From: Bacillota bacterium
Lineage (GTDB): Bacteria > Bacillota_E > JAJZYS01 > JAJYTV01
Direction of reading: 5' to 3'
Assembly: GCA_021845645.1 (NCBI GenBank)
Contig: JAJZVM010000188.1
Coordinates: 1-7,173 of the forward strand
DNA: 7,173 bases
Below are positions 4,879-7,173 of the stretch, in pieces. A program made the position numbers and the translations under genes. Numbering within the stretch: position 1 is the stretch's first letter; each line of letters opens with the position of its first letter. The notes beneath the pieces were generated by a model, which saw only the letters and a program-made list of their open reading frames with translations, made no database searches and was not told the DNA's origin.

Positions 4879-6342
4879 ATGCTGCGCCTTCCGATCACCG
4901 GCCATCTGCCGACCCACCCCCTGCCCGAGCTGAGCGAGGCGCCGTCCGACCGGCAGATCGAACTGGACATCGTACTGAACCACAGTGGCCATGAGTTGCC
5001 GGGCGGCGCGGTCGCCGCCCTGATCCGGCATTGCCGCGAGCATGGCCTGCGAGGGCCCATCCTCGATCCCGACGCAGGGGTGCTCGAGACCGGTGGGAGC
5101 GTGGGCGCCATCAGCGCGGCGTTCGACGTGCCTCTGCTGCAGGACGGGGAAGGCGGGTTCTGGCCGGGCCGGGAACCCAGTCTGCCGCGTTCCCTGGCGG
5201 CCGAGGTGGCCGCTGTGGTCGGACTCGGTTGGGAACGGCCGGCACCTCGCCCAGGGCGCCATCCGCGCTTGGCGCAACAGGCGGGAACCTTTCCAGGTTA
5301 CAGGCCCCCGGACATCGCCCGGGCCTACGCCTACGACGCGCTGCCCGCGGCTGGCTCCGCCCGCAAGGCGGTGCTGCTCGAGTTCTCGTCGGGCTTCCGC
5401 CAGGCGGACCTGGACCTTTTCTGCCACGAGATGGGCCTGCCGCGGCTCGTGCCCACCATCCTGCGCGTCGACCGGGGACAACTCGACGCCGGCAACGCGC
5501 CTCAGGACGTCGAGGCCACGCTCGACCTCGAGTGGCTTTGGGCGGCCGCCCAGGGCGGGCTCGTCTACTTCATCGAGTCGCCCACCGGCACGACGAACGC
5601 CTCCTTCGCCGTGCACGTGATCGACGCCCTGCGCAAGGCCCTGTCCCTAAGGCCGGACGTCCTTTCGGTCAGCTACGGCGACGGCGAACTCTTCCTGCCG
5701 CCCGCCGTCCTCAAGGCGACGGACCTCCTTCTCGAGCGCCTGCTCGGCGCCGGCGCGGACACCTTCATCGCCTCCGGCGACCAGGGCGCGGCCGGCACCG
5801 CCGCCCCTTCTTCTCCCGCGACACGCCAGGTGGACTTCCCGGCCTCCTGCCCGCACGCCATCGCCGTCGGTGGGACCCACCTCGTGCTGGGCGGTTCAGG
5901 TCTCGCGGAGACGGGTTGGACCGACACCGACCATAACGGCGCGAGCGGTGGCGGCTTCAGCGCGGTCTTCCCGGCGCCCTCCGCCCAGATGCCCTTCCTG
6001 CCCGCCGGGGCGACGGGTCGCGGGGTTCCCGACATCGCCCTCGACGCGGACCCGCTGACTGGCTACCAGGTGGTGTTCGGCGCAGAGGTCACCGTCGTGG
6101 GCGGCACGTCGGTCGCTGCCCCCGTGGCGGCTGGAGCCAGCCTGCGGCTGCGCGAGGCGCTTGGCGGCGGCACGCTCTGGCCCAGGATCTACAGCCTGCC
6201 GATGGATGCCTTCCGGGACATCCTCGCGGGCGACAACAGCTACCGAGGCGTTCAGGGCTACCCTTGCGGTCCCGGCTGGGATCCCGTCACGGGACGCGGC
6301 GCGCCTCTCTTCTCCGAAATCCTGCGTGCCCTGGGCGGCTGA
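4879..6342 (+). CDS. S53 family (sedolisin/kumamolisin-like) serine-carboxyl peptidase with pro-domain
   Basis: A 487-residue pro-enzyme of an endopeptidase family that works at acidic pH. Residues about 10-125 form the activation pro-domain, with the usual ending ISAAF(D)V...GREPSLP...VVGL; cleavage is expected in the Arg/Pro/His linker around 120-140. The subtilisin-like catalytic domain follows. The catalytic Glu212 and Asp216 lie in E-A-T-L-D, the oxyanion Asp301 in SGDQG, and the nucleophile Ser411 in GGTSVAAP. The C-terminal Ca2+ site is Asp447 in FRDILAG and GPGWDPVTG (464-472). A complete set suggests an active enzyme. Glu168 matches kumamolisin Glu32, while Tyr266 stands where kumamolisin has Trp129. 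There is no hydrophobic signal peptide, as in kumamolisin, so the export route is unclear. The ATG at 4861 is an alternative start adding six residues. The gene is divergent from acs, and the gene downstream likely has its own promoter. Natural substrate unknown. Confidence 0.94.
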   Translation: MLRLPITGHLPTHPLPELSEAPSDRQIELDIVLNHSGHELPGGAVAALIRHCREHGLRGPILDPDAGVLETGGSVGAISAAFDVPLLQDGEGGFWPGREPSLPRSLAAEVAAVVGLGWERPAPRPGRHPRLAQQAGTFPGYRPPDIARAYAYDALPAAGSARKAVLLEFSSGFRQADLDLFCHEMGLPRLVPTILRVDRGQLDAGNAPQDVEATLDLEWLWAAAQGGLVYFIESPTGTTNASFAVHVIDALRKALSLRPDVLSVSYGDGELFLPPAVLKATDLLLERLLGAGADTFIASGDQGAAGTAAPSSPATRQVDFPASCPHAIAVGGTHLVLGGSGLAETGWTDTDHNGASGGGFSAVFPAPSAQMPFLPAGATGRGVPDIALDADPLTGYQVVFGAEVTVVGGTSVAAPVAAGASLRLREALGGGTLWPRIYSLPMDAFRDILAGDNSYRGVQGYPCGPGWDPVTGRGAPLFSEILRALGG

Positions 6343-6345
6343 AAC

Positions 6346-6374
6346 TTTACTTGCCCACCCGCTCGGCGTATGCT
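6346..6374 (+). promoter_or_regulatory. Sigma-70-type promoter candidate for the OYE gene
   Basis: TTTACT (6346-6351) and TATGCT (6369-6374) are separated by exactly 17 bases, each matching consensus at four of six positions. They lie in the 57-base gap after the S53 stop. A transcript starting about seven bases downstream would contain the SD at 6384-6390 in a very short leader. This is a moderate match only. Confidence 0.4.
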
Positions 6375-6383
6375 GTCGCGCGT

Positions 6384-6390
6384 GGGAGGA
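6384..6390 (+). promoter_or_regulatory. Ribosome binding site of the OYE gene
   Basis: GGGAGGA is followed by nine bases and ATG at 6400. This decides against the in-frame ATG at 6370, which lies upstream of the SD and inside the candidate -10 box. Confidence 0.75.
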
Positions 6391-6399
6391 ATCGACCAA

Positions 6400-7173
6400 A
6401 TGCACCTCTTCGACACGTTCAGCCAGCGCGGTCTTACCCTGCGCAACCGCATCGTCATGTCCCCGATGTGCCAGTACTCCGCCAGGGAGGACGGCACGAT
6501 CACGGACTGGCACCTGGTCCACTACGGTGCCCGCGCCGTCGGGGGCGTGGGCGCCATCATCGTCGAGATGAGCCAGGTGGCTCCCGAAGGGCGCCTGAGC
6601 CCGGGCGACGTCGGCATCTGGGACGACGCGCAGGTCCCGGCCCTAGGCCACCTCGTCGAGTTCGTCCACGGCTACGGCGCCAAGATCGGCATCCAGCTGG
6701 GACACGCGGGCCGCAAGGCGGACCCGGTGTTCGAGTCCGTCGGCCCCTCGGCGATCGCGTTCTCGGACCACTACCGCGTACCGGAGGCCCTCGACGCGGC
6801 CGGCATCGCCCGCATCCGCGACGCGTACGTCGCCGCGGCGCGCCGCGCCGATGCCGCGGGCTTCGACTTCGTCGAGCTGCACGGCGCCCACGGCTATCTC
6901 CTGCACCAGTTCCTCTCGCCGATCAGCAATGAGCGAACCGACGGCTACGGCGGCGACCTCACGGGCCGCCAGCGCCTGATGCTCGAAGTGGCCGAAGACG
7001 TCCGCTCCGCGCTGCCGGAGGAAAAACCCGTCTGGGCCAGACTCTCGATGCACGAGATCGGCGCTCCCGGCGGCTATCAGGTCGCGGATACGGTCAGGGT
7101 GGCGAAGGAGCTGCAACTGCGCGGTGTCGACCTGATCGACTGCAGCACCGGCGGCAACGCCCAAGCGTCCGAG
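6400..7173 (+). CDS. namA: Old yellow enzyme family NADPH dehydrogenase, YqjM/NamA class (3' truncated by window)
   Basis: The first 258 residues of an FMN-dependent ene-reductase, which reduces activated C=C bonds of unsaturated aldehydes and ketones with NADPH. B. subtilis YqjM has 338 residues, so about 80 are missing here. Features of the YqjM (thermophilic-like) class are visible: the redox-tuning Cys24 and substrate Tyr26 in MSPMCQYS (20-27), Gln99, and HAGRK (102-106). The substrate-anion pair His161/His164 and Tyr166 lie in ELHGAHGYLLHQFLSP (159-174), followed by the RTDGYGG motif (179-185), Arg214 and GVDLIDCSTGG (242-252). The Cys-x-Tyr pair separates this class from classical OYEs. 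The C-terminal phosphate-binding loop and the arginine that completes the neighbouring subunit's site lie outside the window. The gene sits 57 bases after the S53 gene on the same strand, probably with its own promoter. The physiological substrate is unknown; detoxification of electrophiles is the common suggestion for the family. Confidence 0.93.
   Translation, partial: MHLFDTFSQRGLTLRNRIVMSPMCQYSAREDGTITDWHLVHYGARAVGGVGAIIVEMSQVAPEGRLSPGDVGIWDDAQVPALGHLVEFVHGYGAKIGIQLGHAGRKADPVFESVGPSAIAFSDHYRVPEALDAAGIARIRDAYVAAARRADAAGFDFVELHGAHGYLLHQFLSPISNERTDGYGGDLTGRQRLMLEVAEDVRSALPEEKPVWARLSMHEIGAPGGYQVADTVRVAKELQLRGVDLIDCSTGGNAQASE

Noticed and set aside
4816..5616. 266-codon minus-strand frame opposite the S53 gene
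   Set aside because: It is a shadow of the S53 coding strand; no SD or domain is visible. Other long frames within 5031-5936, 5896-6522 and 6264-6932 fail for the same reason.

Overview
This 7.2-kb window is GC-rich bacterial chromosome with dense genes, clear Shine-Dalgarno (SD) sequences and frequent TTG starts; three of the five intact or partial CDS whose start lies in the window begin with TTG. A DUF3048 (YerB-type) lipoprotein with a Gram-positive-looking lipobox signal, a YqjM-type old yellow enzyme and a sedolisin (S53) peptidase suggest a high-GC member of the Bacillota or a related Terrabacteria phylum, possibly from an acidic or warm habitat. That placement is inference, and the sequence does not fix a species.

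Left part (1-2530, all minus strand). Positions 1-124 hold the broken 5' end of an IS607-type serine recombinase (MerR-like HTH), with a frameshift and a nonsense codon. Next comes a likely transcription unit read right to left: DUF3048 lipoprotein (2379-1390), a DUF72/YecE-like TIM-barrel protein starting one base after it (1388-555), and a 106-aa two-transmembrane channel-like protein (490-170). The last gene's SD abuts an 11-bp perfect stem-loop, and its pore filter lacks the usual GYG. A strong intrinsic terminator at 2491-2520 separates this unit from acs.

Centre (2531-4878). An acetate-CoA ligase gene (acs, minus strand) has a complete set of acyl-adenylate-forming motifs and the acetylatable lysine. 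It is followed immediately by the terminator. A divergent intergenic region of about 317 bases lies between acs and the next gene. No known riboswitch was recognised there; only a weak promoter candidate and short inverted repeats are visible.

Right part (4879-7173, plus strand). An S53 (sedolisin/kumamolisin) serine-carboxyl peptidase has its pro-domain and an intact Glu-Asp-Asp-Ser set but no signal peptide. After a 57-base gap with a plausible sigma-70 promoter comes the first 258 codons of an OYE-family NADPH dehydrogenase (YqjM/NamA class), cut by the window end.

The genes do not form one obvious pathway: acetate activation, extracytoplasmic or intracellular proteolysis, enone reduction and an envelope/membrane cluster sit side by side. 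The strongest candidates for something undescribed are the DUF3048-DUF72-mini-channel cluster with its filter-less pore protein, and the hairpin over that gene's ribosome binding site. I see no CRISPR array, tRNA, rRNA or phage module.
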